NCBI GenBank assembly: GCA_020063565.1
Contig: JAICDB010000002.1
Coordinates: 103,870 to 167,869, forward strand
DNA: 64,000 nucleotides
Reading direction: 5' to 3'
Source of the DNA: Clostridiales bacterium
Lineage (GTDB): Bacteria > Bacillota > DSM-16504 > Desulfitibacterales > JAICDB01
Under the pieces are notes generated by a model. The model searched no databases, was not told where the DNA came from, and saw only the letters and a list, made by a program, of their open reading frames with translations. How positions within the stretch are numbered: the stretch's first letter is position 1; the number at the start of each line of letters is the position of its first letter. The position numbers and the translations under genes were made by a program. Below, in pieces: positions 1-8,789 of this stretch.

Positions 1-471
1 ACTTCTCCCATTCGCCGTTATCCTGACCTGGTAATTCACAGGATTATCAGGGAGACATTGAAAAAGGGTAGTTTAGGTCCAAAGAGAATAGAGCAGCTTC
101 AACAATTTACAGCAGAAGCTTCAGAACAAAGTTCAATTAGAGAAAAAGTAGCAGAAGAAGCTGAAAGGGAATCACTAGACCTAAAGAAAGTTGAATATAT
201 GGAAAGGCATCTGGGAGAGATTTTTGAGGGTATAATTTCAAGTGTAACAAGCTTCGGCTTTTTTGTAGAACTTGAAAATACAGTTGAAGGTTTGGTGCAT
301 GTTTCAACCCTGACAGATGATTTTTATCATTTTGATGAGAAAAATTTGGCGCTGTACGGAGAACATACAGGAAAAATATTTAAAATAGGTAAACCGGTAA
401 AAGTTCAGGTTGCAAAGGTTAATACAGAACAAAGGCAAATAGACTTTGAACTAATAGAGTTTCAGCAATGA
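1..471 (+). CDS. rnr: Ribonuclease R, C-terminal part (5' truncated by window edge)
   Basis: The reading frame is open from base 1 and begins inside the RNB catalytic domain, with the signature TSPIRRYPDLVIHR that closes the active-site region of RNase II/R exonucleases. It is followed by a C-terminal S1 RNA-binding domain (GEIFEGIISSVTSFGFFVELE and downstream, roughly the last 85 residues). RNase R is a 3'-5' exoribonuclease that degrades structured RNA and, with SmpB-tmRNA, the defective mRNAs from rescued ribosomes. The rnr-smpB-ssrA order seen here is the classical Firmicute arrangement. The N-terminal cold-shock domains and most of the RNB domain lie outside the window. Confidence 0.95.
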   Translation, partial: TSPIRRYPDLVIHRIIRETLKKGSLGPKRIEQLQQFTAEASEQSSIREKVAEEAERESLDLKKVEYMERHLGEIFEGIISSVTSFGFFVELENTVEGLVHVSTLTDDFYHFDEKNLALYGEHTGKIFKIGKPVKVQVAKVNTEQRQIDFELIEFQQ

Positions 472-490
472 TTTTTTTGCTACTTTTTTC

Positions 491-518
491 TTGACTATTT
501 TATTATAGATGTTATAAT
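491..518 (+). promoter_or_regulatory. Sigma-A promoter for smpB
   Basis: A TTGACT -35 box (491-496) is separated by 16 bp from a perfect TATAAT -10 box (513-518). Transcription would start near 525, giving a short leader before the smpB ribosome binding site at about 544-550. smpB can therefore be transcribed independently of rnr. Confidence 0.75.
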
Positions 519-556
519 ATAAGTTGCGCATTGATACAAAAACGAGGTGACTTTCC

Positions 557-1018
557 GTGGCAAGCGAGATTAAAGTAGTTACTGACAACCGAAAAGCAAG
601 ACATGATTACTTTATAGAAGAAACTTATGAAGCGGGAATAGAGTTAAAGGGTACAGAGGTGAAGTCGCTTCGTACAGGCAAAGCTAACCTCAAAGATGCG
701 TATGCATTTATTAGAGATGGAGAATTATTTGTTGCCAATATGCATATTTCGCCGTATGAAAAGGGAAACCGCTTTAATCCCGACCCCAAAAGGGATAGGA
801 AGCTTTTGATGCATAAAAAGGAAATTATGCGGCTATGGGGAAAAACCCGAGAAAAGGGATACACATTAGTTCCATTAAGGATATATTTTAATGAACAAGG
901 GCTTGCCAAGCTAGAATTAGCTCTGGCTAAAGGCAAAAAGCTCTATGATAAGAGGCATGATATTGCAGAGAGAGATGCTAAAAGGGAAATAGAACGTGCA
1001 TTTAAAGAGCGGTGGTGA
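557..1018 (+). CDS. smpB: SsrA-binding protein SmpB
   Basis: This 153-residue protein has the full-length SmpB OB-fold: [15 protein letters not shown], the HISPYEKGN segment, and the basic tail [21 protein letters not shown] that inserts into the ribosomal mRNA channel. SmpB binds alanyl-tmRNA and delivers it to stalled ribosomes. The start is GTG at 557, supported by GAGGTGA at 544-550. The tmRNA itself follows 62 bp downstream. A degenerate copy of the tail of a second SmpB lies at 12949-13038. Confidence 0.98.
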   Translation: MASEIKVVTDNRKARHDYFIEETYEAGIELKGTEVKSLRTGKANLKDAYAFIRDGELFVANMHISPYEKGNRFNPDPKRDRKLLMHKKEIMRLWGKTREKGYTLVPLRIYFNEQGLAKLELALAKGKKLYDKRHDIAERDAKREIERAFKERW

Positions 1019-1048
1019 TTTTGCTTACCTATAATTTATGCATTATGG

Positions 1049-1054
1049 TATAAT
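1049..1054 (+). promoter_or_regulatory. -10 box for tmRNA
   Basis: A perfect TATAAT lies 26 bp before the mature tmRNA 5' end. No good -35 hexamer is visible at 16-18 bp upstream, so transcription probably also relies on read-through from the smpB promoter, and the 5' end would be trimmed by RNase P. Confidence 0.5.
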
Positions 1055-1080
1055 ATATATGAAAACTGAATGATTTTCGT

Positions 1081-1437
1081 GGGGGCGTACTGGCTTCGAC
1101 GGGGGAAGTACGAGCAAGAGTAGCGGGCCGAGATCCCACCAGCTCGTAAAACGGTGGAAGCCAATTTAATTGGCAAAGAAAATTACGCTCTGGCTGCGTA
1201 ATTAACCGCAGCCCATCCCACTTCGCTTTGCCTGTGAGCGAAGGTTCGGGGTGTCAAACCCAGCAGGCTACCATCCGGTGAGCGCCTGATAGTCGGTTGG
1301 GAAACTAATCGGGCTAGCTGCTACGGAAGCCTGTCTGTGGGCGTCCGGGTAGTGAAACCTTAAAGCGCAGACTGCGCTCGGAGAAGCTCTTGTGGGTATT
1401 CCTTCGGACAGGGGTTCGATTCCCCTCGCCTCCACCA
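1081..1437 (+). ncRNA. ssrA: Transfer-messenger RNA (tmRNA)
   Basis: The 5' end GGGGGCGTACTGGCTTCGAC and the 3' end TTCGATTCCCCTCGCCTCCA-CCA form a complete 7-bp acceptor stem, including the G3:U70 wobble that alanyl-tRNA synthetase recognises; CCA is encoded. The tag reading frame ends at TAA 1199-1201 and reads (A)NLIGKENYALAA, with a GCC resume codon at about 1160-1162. The LAA end is the usual protease degron. The start of the tag is inferred from the frame; the 3' portion is certain. tmRNA rescues stalled ribosomes with SmpB. Confidence 0.97.
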
Positions 1438-1450
1438 ATACATAAAAAAT

Positions 1451-1478
1451 ACCAGTCTCTAAACGAGGCTGGTTTATT
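1451..1478 (+). terminator. Rho-independent terminator of ssrA
   Basis: ACCAGTCTC at 1451 pairs with GAGGCTGGT (one G:U pair) and is followed by TTTATTAT. The AT-rich stretch from 1479 to 1758 shows no gene, RNA or clear promoter that I can recognise. Confidence 0.8.
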
Positions 1479-1758
1479 ATATTGACATGAATTTTCATAA
1501 AATTCTTCCTTCTGTTTTAATAAATTATCATTGTATCAACCATTTCTAGGTGTAACTTTTTTATAATCTTCTATGATTAATTTAGCTCTTTGTTTTTTTC
1601 TAGTAATTACTAGATAATTAATTATAATTAGTAATTTCATTTAAGAAGTTTAATTGCTTTATTGTATTTTATATTTAAAGTATACGAATCTTTTTACAGG
1701 GATAAGCCCATTACAGGTCGAAATATATTATTAAAAATATGAGTTGGAGAGGTGCCTG

Positions 1759-1896
1759 ATGGTGGCAGACTATAGTTGGTTAGGTCTTCCTTTAAAAACA
1801 TGGTTTATTGTAATCATACCCTGGATAGTTACAGGTATACTTCCTTTTGCTGCTGCACAGATAATTATTAGGAAACAGAAAAAGGTGATGCGCTAG
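1759..1896 (+). CDS. Small membrane partner protein of the SSS symporter (45 aa)
   Basis: A 45-residue ORF (ATG 1759, stop TAG 1894-1896) has a good ribosome binding site (GGAGAGG, 1746-1752). It encodes one strongly hydrophobic helix (WFIVIIPWIVTGILPFAAA) flanked by a short polar N-terminus and a basic tail RKQKKVMR. The stop codon overlaps the GTG start of the symporter by one base, which implies translational coupling. Small hydrophobic proteins of this kind are known upstream of sodium:solute symporters (the YhdT/PanF and DUF4212 arrangements). Membership of a particular family is not established here. Confidence 0.7.
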   Translation: MVADYSWLGLPLKTWFIVIIPWIVTGILPFAAAQIIIRKQKKVMR

Positions 1897-3386
1897 TGAC
1901 AAAATCGCTGGTATACATGTGCTATTTTGTCTTATATACATTTTTTATATTATGGTTTGGGAAGTCCGGTTTCAATAAAACCCGGTCTACAAGGGATTTT
2001 TATATTGCCAACGGTTCATTGGGTTTATTTACCAGCATCTCAACCTTTGGTGGAACCTGGTTTAGTGCAGCTTCTATGTTGGGGTTGACCGGGTCTATTT
2101 ATGCATTTGGGTATTCGGCCATATTATACAGTGTAATCGGGTGGTTCTTTGGTGCATTCTTAATAGTTCTTCTGGCAAATAAATTTAAGGAATATTCAAT
2201 TGTTACCATGCCTGAGTTTTTCAAAATACGTTATGGAAGTACTTTTTTACAAGCTGCAGGCGGTCTTGTTATTGTAATAGGCTATGTGTTTTATATAGTA
2301 ATTCAGATAAAGGGTTTTGGAATTATTATGACCAAATTGTTGGATATACCTTATAGTTTAGCCATTTTTCTGGTGTATCTATTTATTCTTTATACGACCT
2401 TTGGCGGGTTATATTCTGTTGCCAGGACAGATATTATAAACTTTTTGCTGATAGTTTTTGGTAGCTTATTATCAGGATTCATAATTTGGTCAAAACTTGA
2501 TGGCTTACAGCAGATGCATCTGCAGGCTGCTGTAATTGACACGGAAGTTATTAAAAATAGTGGTTTTTATACTATAAAAGGAGGCTTATTAGACCCCTTT
2601 GCCAAAGGTTTACAGCCACCCATCCTGTTGATTTCATCGTTTTTCGGTTGGGGGCTGGGATTAGCAGCCAATCCGCAATATGCAATTAGAATTAGTTCCG
2701 CCAGAGATAAAAAGACCGCTTTAAACATGGTTGGTATAACTATCTTAATTTTGATATTAGTATACTTTTCCAACCTGATAATAGGGTTGGGATCCAGAAT
2801 ACTTGTCCCAACTGCAGTAGGTATAAATTCTATCGACGAAATTTTCCCATATATAATAGACACCATTTTTTCTACTCATTACGGCGGATTAATATTGATT
2901 AGTATTATTGCTGCGGCTATATCATCGGCCAATTCACAACTCTTGATACTAGCTAGCGGCTTTTGTAACGATATTTACAAAAATTTGTTTAACCCGTCCA
3001 TTAATGATGAAAAATTTCTTAATTTAAACAGGTTTTTTGTAGGTTTGGGAGGGACTACTTCGTTATTACTGGCGTTAAATCCTCCGGCCAGCCTGTTGAT
3101 ATTTGGCGCCAAAATATGGGGTGTTTTTGCTGCCGTTTTTCTCATAGCTTTATATGGTGGAGTATTCTGGAGTAAGGCAACCAAAGCAGGCGCGCTGGCG
3201 GCTTTTATTGGAGGACTGGTTACCAGCCTTCCTTTCTATATAGCTAAAGTCGGGTACAAAGCGATAACTCCAATCACGACCGATTATGTGGTTAATCCCG
3301 CTCTGCCAGGTGTTATTGCATCCTTAATACTATTTATTCTGGTAAGTTTATTGACACAAAATCGGGGTGGGAGAATGCAACTATGA
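1896..3386 (+). CDS. Sodium:solute symporter (SSS family)
   Basis: This 496-residue, about 13-helix protein has the SSS/SLC5 pattern: an N-terminal helix followed by a TRSTRDFYIANGSLG loop, FGGTWFSAAS in the first repeat, and a conserved SSANSQLLILASG segment around residues 340-360. It should import an organic solute with Na+. The substrate cannot be read from sequence. It is translationally coupled to the 45-aa protein upstream and overlaps the sensor kinase downstream by 4 bp. This makes it part of a sensor-transporter operon reminiscent of CbrA, in which an SSS transporter and a kinase are fused. Confidence 0.9.
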   Translation: MTKSLVYMCYFVLYTFFILWFGKSGFNKTRSTRDFYIANGSLGLFTSISTFGGTWFSAASMLGLTGSIYAFGYSAILYSVIGWFFGAFLIVLLANKFKEYSIVTMPEFFKIRYGSTFLQAAGGLVIVIGYVFYIVIQIKGFGIIMTKLLDIPYSLAIFLVYLFILYTTFGGLYSVARTDIINFLLIVFGSLLSGFIIWSKLDGLQQMHLQAAVIDTEVIKNSGFYTIKGGLLDPFAKGLQPPILLISSFFGWGLGLAANPQYAIRISSARDKKTALNMVGITILILILVYFSNLIIGLGSRILVPTAVGINSIDEIFPYIIDTIFSTHYGGLILISIIAAAISSANSQLLILASGFCNDIYKNLFNPSINDEKFLNLNRFFVGLGGTTSLLLALNPPASLLIFGAKIWGVFAAVFLIALYGGVFWSKATKAGALAAFIGGLVTSLPFYIAKVGYKAITPITTDYVVNPALPGVIASLILFILVSLLTQNRGGRMQL

Positions 3387-5122
3387 AACTAGATATAGAA
3401 AATAAAATACTAATCCCTTTTATAATTCTGATAATAATTTCAATCTTTGCTGTGGGACTGGTTTCCTATAATGGAAGTTATCACCTGCTTCTGGAAAGTA
3501 AGCTGGCTGAATTGCAGGAGGACCTTGAAGAAATTTCAAGAATTATTGAACGGAGTGATTTCAATCTAACCTCCGATCAAGTGGTTACTAATATCAAAAA
3601 ATTGAAGAAGAACAACCTGATTATCATAGACGGGTCCGGCAATACCGTTTTTAGCGATTACGGCTCAGATTTAAATCGCTACCTTTTGGAGGAATTTAAA
3701 AAAACTAAAGAAAGAAATGATTATTATCAATTTAGGTTGGACAATAGGGATGATAAAATTTTATTTCTTTTTAAGAAGATCTACCCTCAAAGCTGGTATA
3801 TAGGAACGGGAATGGTATTAAATTCAGTCAGTTTTTCACTGCTGGAGATTCAAAAATATACTATATTTGTTGCTATTATTTTTGCAATTATAGCTGTAGA
3901 ACTGACAATTGCTATTGCTCATAATCTATCAAAGCCTATCAAAAAGCTTGCTGAAGCATGCAACAAGATTTCAACGGGTGACTTCAACAAAAAACTTGAT
4001 TTTAAAAGGACGGATGAAATCGGAGTCTTGGCGGAAGCGTTCAATAACATGATAAGTAAAATTGAACGGAGTACCGAGGAACTAAAGAACTTAAAAGAAA
4101 TGAATGAGGACATCCTTAGAAGCACTACTACCGGGATTGTAACCGTTGATAACTGCGGAAACGTTAGTTCCATTAACAGGGCTGCCGAAAAAATACTGGG
4201 AAAGGGAGAGCAGCTTAATGAAGAAATTTATAGTAAAATAATTGAGTTATCTTTAAAAGCGCTTAAAAAAGGTAGAGGAATTAGTGACCTGTATAAGTTT
4301 AATTCAGATACTGAAACTGGAAAAGTAATTGAAATTAATACGTCTTTATTAACGAGTGAGAAAGGAATAGTTACTGGAGCTCTTTGCAGTTTTAACGATA
4401 TTACCAAAAGAAAAGAAATTGAGGAAAAAATGGAGCAAATTGATAAATTAAAATCTTTAGGGCAACTGGCTGCTGGGTTAGCTCATGAAATTCGCAATCC
4501 CCTGGCCGGTATGAAAACCAGTGCTCAGGTTTTGATGAGCAGGTTGAAGAATAACAGGTCGGCCGTAATGCTTTTAGATAAGATTGTTTCCGAGATAGAT
4601 AGAGTGAATGAACTTGTATCCGATATCTTGAATTTTGCCAAGCCTCAAGAACCTTGTTTGGAAGTGACAGAAGTCACTTCTTTAATTAGAGAAGCTGTGG
4701 AATTAATGGGTGAGCATATTAAAAGCTCAGATGTAATAGTCAAAGATGAACTACCCGGTGAAAAATACTACAGCAAAATTGATAAAGGTCAGTTTAAACA
4801 GATTTTAGTTAACCTTGTTATGAATTCCTTAAAAGCGATGGAAAATGGCGGGGAGCTGTTGCTGAAAGGTGGAAAACAGGAACAAGAACCCTATTTTACC
4901 TTGGTTATTGCAGATACGGGGAAGGGCATTTCACCGGAAATTATAGATAGAATATTTGATCCTTTCTTTACTACGTATGCTGAGGGAACAGGACTGGGTT
5001 TATCAGTTGTCAAAAGGTTGGTTATCCAAAATAACGGCGATATCAGAGTAGCCAGCCGGCCGGGGGAAGGAACCAGATTCACAATTAAACTTCCCCTGAT
5101 AGAGGAGGACTCTTCTAAATGA
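3383..5122 (+). CDS. Membrane sensor histidine kinase, NtrB-like
   Basis: The 579 residues comprise TM1 (about 11-31), an extracytoplasmic sensor segment (about 32-155), TM2 (about 158-180), HAMP (about 180-235), PAS (about 240-350), HisKA with the phospho-acceptor His368 in AAGLAHEIRNPLAG, and HATPase_c with N, DTGKGI and GTGLGLS boxes. The EIRNPL H-box is typical of kinases that pair with sigma-54 activators. It starts with ATG overlapping the symporter stop and ends overlapping the regulator start, so the symporter, kinase and regulator form one translationally coupled unit. Confidence 0.93.
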   Translation: MKLDIENKILIPFIILIIISIFAVGLVSYNGSYHLLLESKLAELQEDLEEISRIIERSDFNLTSDQVVTNIKKLKKNNLIIIDGSGNTVFSDYGSDLNRYLLEEFKKTKERNDYYQFRLDNRDDKILFLFKKIYPQSWYIGTGMVLNSVSFSLLEIQKYTIFVAIIFAIIAVELTIAIAHNLSKPIKKLAEACNKISTGDFNKKLDFKRTDEIGVLAEAFNNMISKIERSTEELKNLKEMNEDILRSTTTGIVTVDNCGNVSSINRAAEKILGKGEQLNEEIYSKIIELSLKALKKGRGISDLYKFNSDTETGKVIEINTSLLTSEKGIVTGALCSFNDITKRKEIEEKMEQIDKLKSLGQLAAGLAHEIRNPLAGMKTSAQVLMSRLKNNRSAVMLLDKIVSEIDRVNELVSDILNFAKPQEPCLEVTEVTSLIREAVELMGEHIKSSDVIVKDELPGEKYYSKIDKGQFKQILVNLVMNSLKAMENGGELLLKGGKQEQEPYFTLVIADTGKGISPEIIDRIFDPFFTTYAEGTGLGLSVVKRLVIQNNGDIRVASRPGEGTRFTIKLPLIEEDSSK

Positions 5123-6522
5123 GAAAACGTATTTTTATCGTAGATGATGAAGAAACCATCAGGCTTTCTCTAAAGGAAGCGTTAACGGACCAGGGGTATA
5201 ACATATTCACCTACCCACACGGTTCCGGACTTCTGGAGGAGATTGAAAAGCAGAACCCCCATCTGGTAGTTTTGGATGTGAGGCTGCCTGATGTGAATGG
5301 AATTACTTTACTTGAAAGAATTAAATCCTATGACCCCGAAATTGTGGTTATAATGATAACTGCATATGGTGATACCCAATCAGCTGTTAATGCTATAAAA
5401 AAAGGAGCCTACGATTATATTGAAAAGCCTTTTGATTTGGATGAGTTCAACATTGCTATTAAGAAAGCGCTAGAAACCCGGGATTTAAAAAATGAAGTGG
5501 AAATACTCAAGAAAAAACAGCAGGAGTTTTTCCGAAATAATAAAATTATCGGTGAAAGTCAGGCAATGAAAAAACTGCTGAAAAAAGTTGCTATTTTAGC
5601 TGAAAGTGAGGCTACTATATTAATCCTTGGTGAAACAGGGGTTGGAAAAGGGCTTCTTGCAAAAGAAATACATGATAAAAGCAGTCGCATGAACAGTTCA
5701 TTTATGGACATAAATTGTGGTTCAATCCCGCACAATCTGATTGAAAGTGAGCTTTTTGGCTTTGAAAAAAACGCTTTTACAGGAGCTACCAGTTCCAAAA
5801 AAGGGTTGTTCGAAATTGCTGACGGCGGCACAGTATTTCTTGATGAAGTGGGGGAGCTGCCCTTAAATATCCAGGTGAAGCTTTTGAAGTTTTTAGAGCA
5901 GAGAGAGTTCAAAAGAGTTGGGGGACTGGTTAACAAAAAAGTTGATGTAAGAATTATTGCAGCCACAAACAAGGACCTTGAAAACGAGGTAAAAAAGGGG
6001 AACTTCCGCGAAGACTTATTTTACCGCTTGAATGTTGTGCCGGTGCATGTACCTCCCTTAAGAGAACGTGGTGACGATATAATATTAATTGCCAGGTTTT
6101 TCATTAACCATTTTTCCAAAATACTGGGCAAGCGTGTGACAGAACTTTCTGCTGAAGCGGGAGATATTTTAAAAAAACATACATGGCCCGGTAATATTAG
6201 AGAATTAAAAAACATTATTGAGAGAATTGCAATTTTCATTGATGATGAAGAGACTGTGGTACGAAAAGAACACCTGCCCATTGAACTTATTGAGAAGTTA
6301 AATGAAGCAGGTAGGCAGTTCTTTAGTGTTGAAGATAAAATAACAAATGATTTGAAAGCAAAAGATTTTTGTTTGGAAACAGAGGTAAAAAACCTTGAGA
6401 AAGCATATATAGAAAAAGCGGTACGGTTAAGCGGCGGGAATAAGACCAAAGCTGCAGCGATGTTAGGCATCAGTAGATATGCTCTGCTGAGAAGGCTGGA
6501 TAAATATAAGGTAACGGGCTGA
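5119..6522 (+). CDS. Sigma-54-dependent response regulator, NtrC family
   Basis: The 467 residues comprise a receiver domain (phospho-acceptor Asp53 in VVLDVRLPD), an AAA+ domain with Walker A GETGVGKG (residues 171-178) and Walker B DEVGE, and a Fis-type HTH at the C-terminus (NKTKAAAMLGISRYALLRRL). The sigma-54 contact loop reads NAFTGA (218-223) rather than GAFTGA; the F-T core is intact. It is the only sigma-54 activator in the window and sits directly upstream of a consensus -24/-12 promoter, so it very likely activates the TRAP-pxp operon. Confidence 0.95.
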   Translation: MRKRIFIVDDEETIRLSLKEALTDQGYNIFTYPHGSGLLEEIEKQNPHLVVLDVRLPDVNGITLLERIKSYDPEIVVIMITAYGDTQSAVNAIKKGAYDYIEKPFDLDEFNIAIKKALETRDLKNEVEILKKKQQEFFRNNKIIGESQAMKKLLKKVAILAESEATILILGETGVGKGLLAKEIHDKSSRMNSSFMDINCGSIPHNLIESELFGFEKNAFTGATSSKKGLFEIADGGTVFLDEVGELPLNIQVKLLKFLEQREFKRVGGLVNKKVDVRIIAATNKDLENEVKKGNFREDLFYRLNVVPVHVPPLRERGDDIILIARFFINHFSKILGKRVTELSAEAGDILKKHTWPGNIRELKNIIERIAIFIDDEETVVRKEHLPIELIEKLNEAGRQFFSVEDKITNDLKAKDFCLETEVKNLEKAYIEKAVRLSGGNKTKAAAMLGISRYALLRRLDKYKVTG

Positions 6523-6601
6523 AATGTGTGCGGTAACAGTCGTGCGTTATTGAACATTAGTGCGCGTCCGAACAGCTGGAGTTCTTTTAACCGGGAATTC
6601 C

Positions 6602-6645
6602 AGAGACACCCTGCTGATAAATAAGTGAAGGGTGTCTCTTTCTTT
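6602..6645 (+). terminator. Terminator after the two-component operon
   Basis: AGAGACACCC (6602-6611) pairs perfectly with GGGTGTCTCT (6630-6639), followed by a T-rich tract. It separates the regulatory operon from the sigma-54-driven transporter operon. Three GTGCG motifs lie just upstream (6528, 6542, 6560) and could be activator sites, which is only a suggestion. Confidence 0.85.
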
Positions 6646-6740
6646 ACCGTAGGGAAAACAAAGTGCAACAAAGGCTTTTGCCGGCTAAATTTTTTATATA
6701 TATGAGTGTTCAGATGAGCTTACCGATTCCGGCGCGTTTT

Positions 6741-6756
6741 TGGCACAAAATTTGCT
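6741..6756 (+). promoter_or_regulatory. Sigma-54 (-24/-12) promoter of the TRAP-pxp operon
   Basis: TGGCAC (6741-6746), a 5-bp spacer and TTGCT (6752-6756) match the sigma-54 consensus TGGCAC-N5-TTGCW exactly. The start site should lie near 6767, about 120 bp ahead of dctP. With the NtrC-type activator encoded immediately upstream, this is strong evidence for inducible, RpoN-dependent expression. Confidence 0.92.
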
Positions 6757-6888
6757 TAATAATATTTTGGTATACTTTTATACCATAAAAATTTCATAAA
6801 GGGGAGGTTTTAAGGGAACGATAAGGATAGGTAACTATTTGAGAAGATGTTTTTAAAATTATTGAAAAATATAATGGGAGGGTTCAAT

Positions 6889-7947
6889 TTGGTTAAAAAA
6901 TCTCGTTTGGCTATAGTAATTTTACTTGTTTTAAGTTTGGCGCTGGTAGTTTCAGGTTGCAACAAAGGTAATGAGCAGGCTGACGGTAATAAAGAAGTTG
7001 AAAAGGAGAAGTCTTCAAAACCTGTTAAATGGGTAGCCAATTCCGTTTGGCCTCCAAATAACCATCACAGCAAAGGTCTAGAAGAGTTTGCAAAAAAAGT
7101 TAAAGAAGCTACTGGCGGAAAGGTGGAACTGTCGGTTCAGACCGGTGGAGCGCTGGGCTACAAAGGTCCGGAACTTTTGAAGGTTGTCCGCGACGGGCTT
7201 GTACCGGTATCGGACATGCTGACCAGCGGAGTTGCGGGAGATGAACCTATTTTTGGAGTAGTTACTCTTCCATTTCTTATCCAGAGCTTTGAAGAAGGAA
7301 AGATACTAAACGATATTGCCCGACCGTATTTTGACAAGGTTGCGGAAGAGAAATGGGGACAAAAGATACTATATGTTGCTCCATGGCCGGCAGCTGGTTT
7401 TTGGACCCAAAAAGAAGTCAAGTCGCTGGCAGATATGAAAGGTCTAAAAATGCGTACCTATGATAAGAATGGAGCCCTTGTGGTGGAGGCTGCGGGTGGT
7501 ACTCCTCATCCGCTTCCGTTCAGTGAGGTATATTCCTCTTTGGCTACCGGAGTAATCGACTCGGTTTTGACATCTACTCCTACAGCAGTTGATGCTAAGT
7601 TCTGGGAAGTTTTGGATTATTATGTACCTGCCAATGTTACTATGGCTACAGATCTTGTGACAGTTAACCTTAAGGAATTCAATAAGCTTGATAAAGAGAC
7701 TCAGGATGCATTAATCAAGGCCGGTAAGGAAATGGAAGCAAAAATGTGGGAAGATGTGGCCAAGCTTGATAAGGAGAAGGAAAAAATCTGCAATGAGAAT
7801 GGCATTGTTACTCTTAAGCCCAGCAAAGAATTCTTGAATGAATTGTCTGCAGTTACGGAAGACATTCGTCAGGCATGGTTAAAGGATGCCCCGCCGGAAG
7901 CACAAGAAATCGTTGATAAGTTCAAAAAAGAGGTTGGCCGTGAATAA
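6889..7947 (+). CDS. dctP: TRAP transporter substrate-binding lipoprotein DctP
   Basis: The protein carries a lipoprotein signal (hydrophobic run ending in VVSGC, Cys24) followed by a DctP fold. The conserved Arg lies in GLKMRTYD, and the motif HPLPFSEVYSSLATGVID is typical of TRAP receptors. I chose TTG 6889 because GGGAGG (6877-6882) lies 6 bp upstream; an in-frame ATG at 6847 lacks a ribosome binding site. The receptor captures an organic anion outside the membrane and hands it to DctQM. The neighbouring pxpABC genes suggest 5-oxoproline or a related acid, which is an inference. Confidence 0.93.
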   Translation: MVKKSRLAIVILLVLSLALVVSGCNKGNEQADGNKEVEKEKSSKPVKWVANSVWPPNNHHSKGLEEFAKKVKEATGGKVELSVQTGGALGYKGPELLKVVRDGLVPVSDMLTSGVAGDEPIFGVVTLPFLIQSFEEGKILNDIARPYFDKVAEEKWGQKILYVAPWPAAGFWTQKEVKSLADMKGLKMRTYDKNGALVVEAAGGTPHPLPFSEVYSSLATGVIDSVLTSTPTAVDAKFWEVLDYYVPANVTMATDLVTVNLKEFNKLDKETQDALIKAGKEMEAKMWEDVAKLDKEKEKICNENGIVTLKPSKEFLNELSAVTEDIRQAWLKDAPPEAQEIVDKFKKEVGRE

Positions 7948-7986
7948 GTAAGGTAAAACGGCAACCGGCAACGGCTAGATATTATT

Positions 7987-8175
7987 TTAGGAAATTATGG
8001 TCTATATTTTTGTGGATAAAAATTTCCTAAAATTGGGGGTTTTTAAGGGGGTGTGCCCCCTTATATCAATTTTAGGAGGGTCACAGCGACAGCGTCCTAG
8101 GGAACCAGGGGTTCCCTGGGAAAGAACAAAAGCATTTCCTTTAAAAGCTGAATGGCATGAAATGCTTTTGTTCTT
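7987..8175 (+). repeat. Dispersed structured repeat, family 1, copy A
   Basis: This element lies between dctP and dctQ. It has an outer inverted repeat (TAGGAAATT/AATTTCCTA) enclosing TGTGGATAA (8011-8019), a GGGGGTGTGCCCCC hairpin, the block GGAGGGTCACAGCG, a hairpin AGGGAACC-AGG-GGTTCCCT, and a terminal 17-bp perfect inverted repeat AAGAACAAAAGCATTTC / GAAATGCTTTTGTTCTT. A second copy sits at 17765-17930 in an unrelated context, so this is a repeat family rather than a gene-specific leader. A short ORF here (7997-8239) is not credible as a gene. Confidence 0.8.
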
Positions 8176-8213
8176 GCCGGTTGCTTTTTTTCTTACTCGA
8201 AAGGGGGAAAAGC

Positions 8214-8747
8214 ATGGAAAAAATTATTCGACTATTTGACCGTATTTCAAAAGTTTTCGGTAGTATAGCAGGAGTTATGATGCTAATTGGTGTAACTTTG
8301 GTATTAACAGAGATTGTTGTTCGTGCCCTTTTCGATAAAACGCTTTATATTACAGAAGAATATACCGGTTATCTTATGGTAGCCATTACATTCCTAGGTC
8401 TGGCATATACCTTGAAAGAAAAAGGCCATATCCGTATGGTTTTCCTGCACAAGGTACTTAAAGGGAAGGCTCGAATTCTCCTTGACATTTATGCGTTTAT
8501 AATAGGACTAGCTGTTTTCACTTTAATTACAATAACTACTTTCAATTTCTTTTGGGATTCTGTAGTTTCACAAACCCGTTCGATGCAAATTTCAGAGACT
8601 TATCTTGCCATTCCTCAATCCGTAATGCCTTTGGGCTCATTTATTGTTACACTTCAATTCGCTGCTGAATTACTCCGTTCAATACTTAAGCTTCGCGCTG
8701 GAGACGTGGAAGAAGAGGAAGTGGAGTCCGGGGCACTGGGGCGCTGA
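8214..8747 (+). CDS. dctQ: TRAP transporter small membrane subunit DctQ
   Basis: The 177 residues form four predicted helices with the DctQ pattern (RALFDKTLYITEEYTGYLMV and the later TRSMQISETYLAIPQSVMPLG). It forms the membrane complex with DctM. ATG 8214 is preferred because AAAGGGGGA lies at 8200-8208; the longer reading back to 8157 runs into the repeat element. Placement of a repeat directly ahead of this gene may alter the dctP:dctQM expression ratio. Confidence 0.93.
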   Translation: MEKIIRLFDRISKVFGSIAGVMMLIGVTLVLTEIVVRALFDKTLYITEEYTGYLMVAITFLGLAYTLKEKGHIRMVFLHKVLKGKARILLDIYAFIIGLAVFTLITITTFNFFWDSVVSQTRSMQISETYLAIPQSVMPLGSFIVTLQFAAELLRSILKLRAGDVEEEEVESGALGR

Positions 8748-8789
8748 TAGTAATATTTAGGACTAATTTTTTTAAGGGGGATGCTTGCC

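Noticed and set aside
1268..1498. Antisense ORF of 76 codons over the tmRNA 3' end
   Set aside because: It is a chance open frame on the opposite strand of a conserved structural RNA, with no ribosome binding site or known homology.
6021..6671. 216-codon minus-strand ORF over the end of the NtrC-like gene
   Set aside because: It is a shadow frame that also crosses the terminator at 6602-6645.
7987..8175. Repeat family 1 as a c-di-GMP, cobalamin, ykkC or T-box riboswitch
   Set aside because: None of the conserved cores of those classes is present, and the second copy lies before an unrelated gene.
7997..8239. 80-codon ORF between dctP and dctQ
   Set aside because: It lies on the hairpin-rich repeat element, has no family features and overlaps the supported dctQ start.
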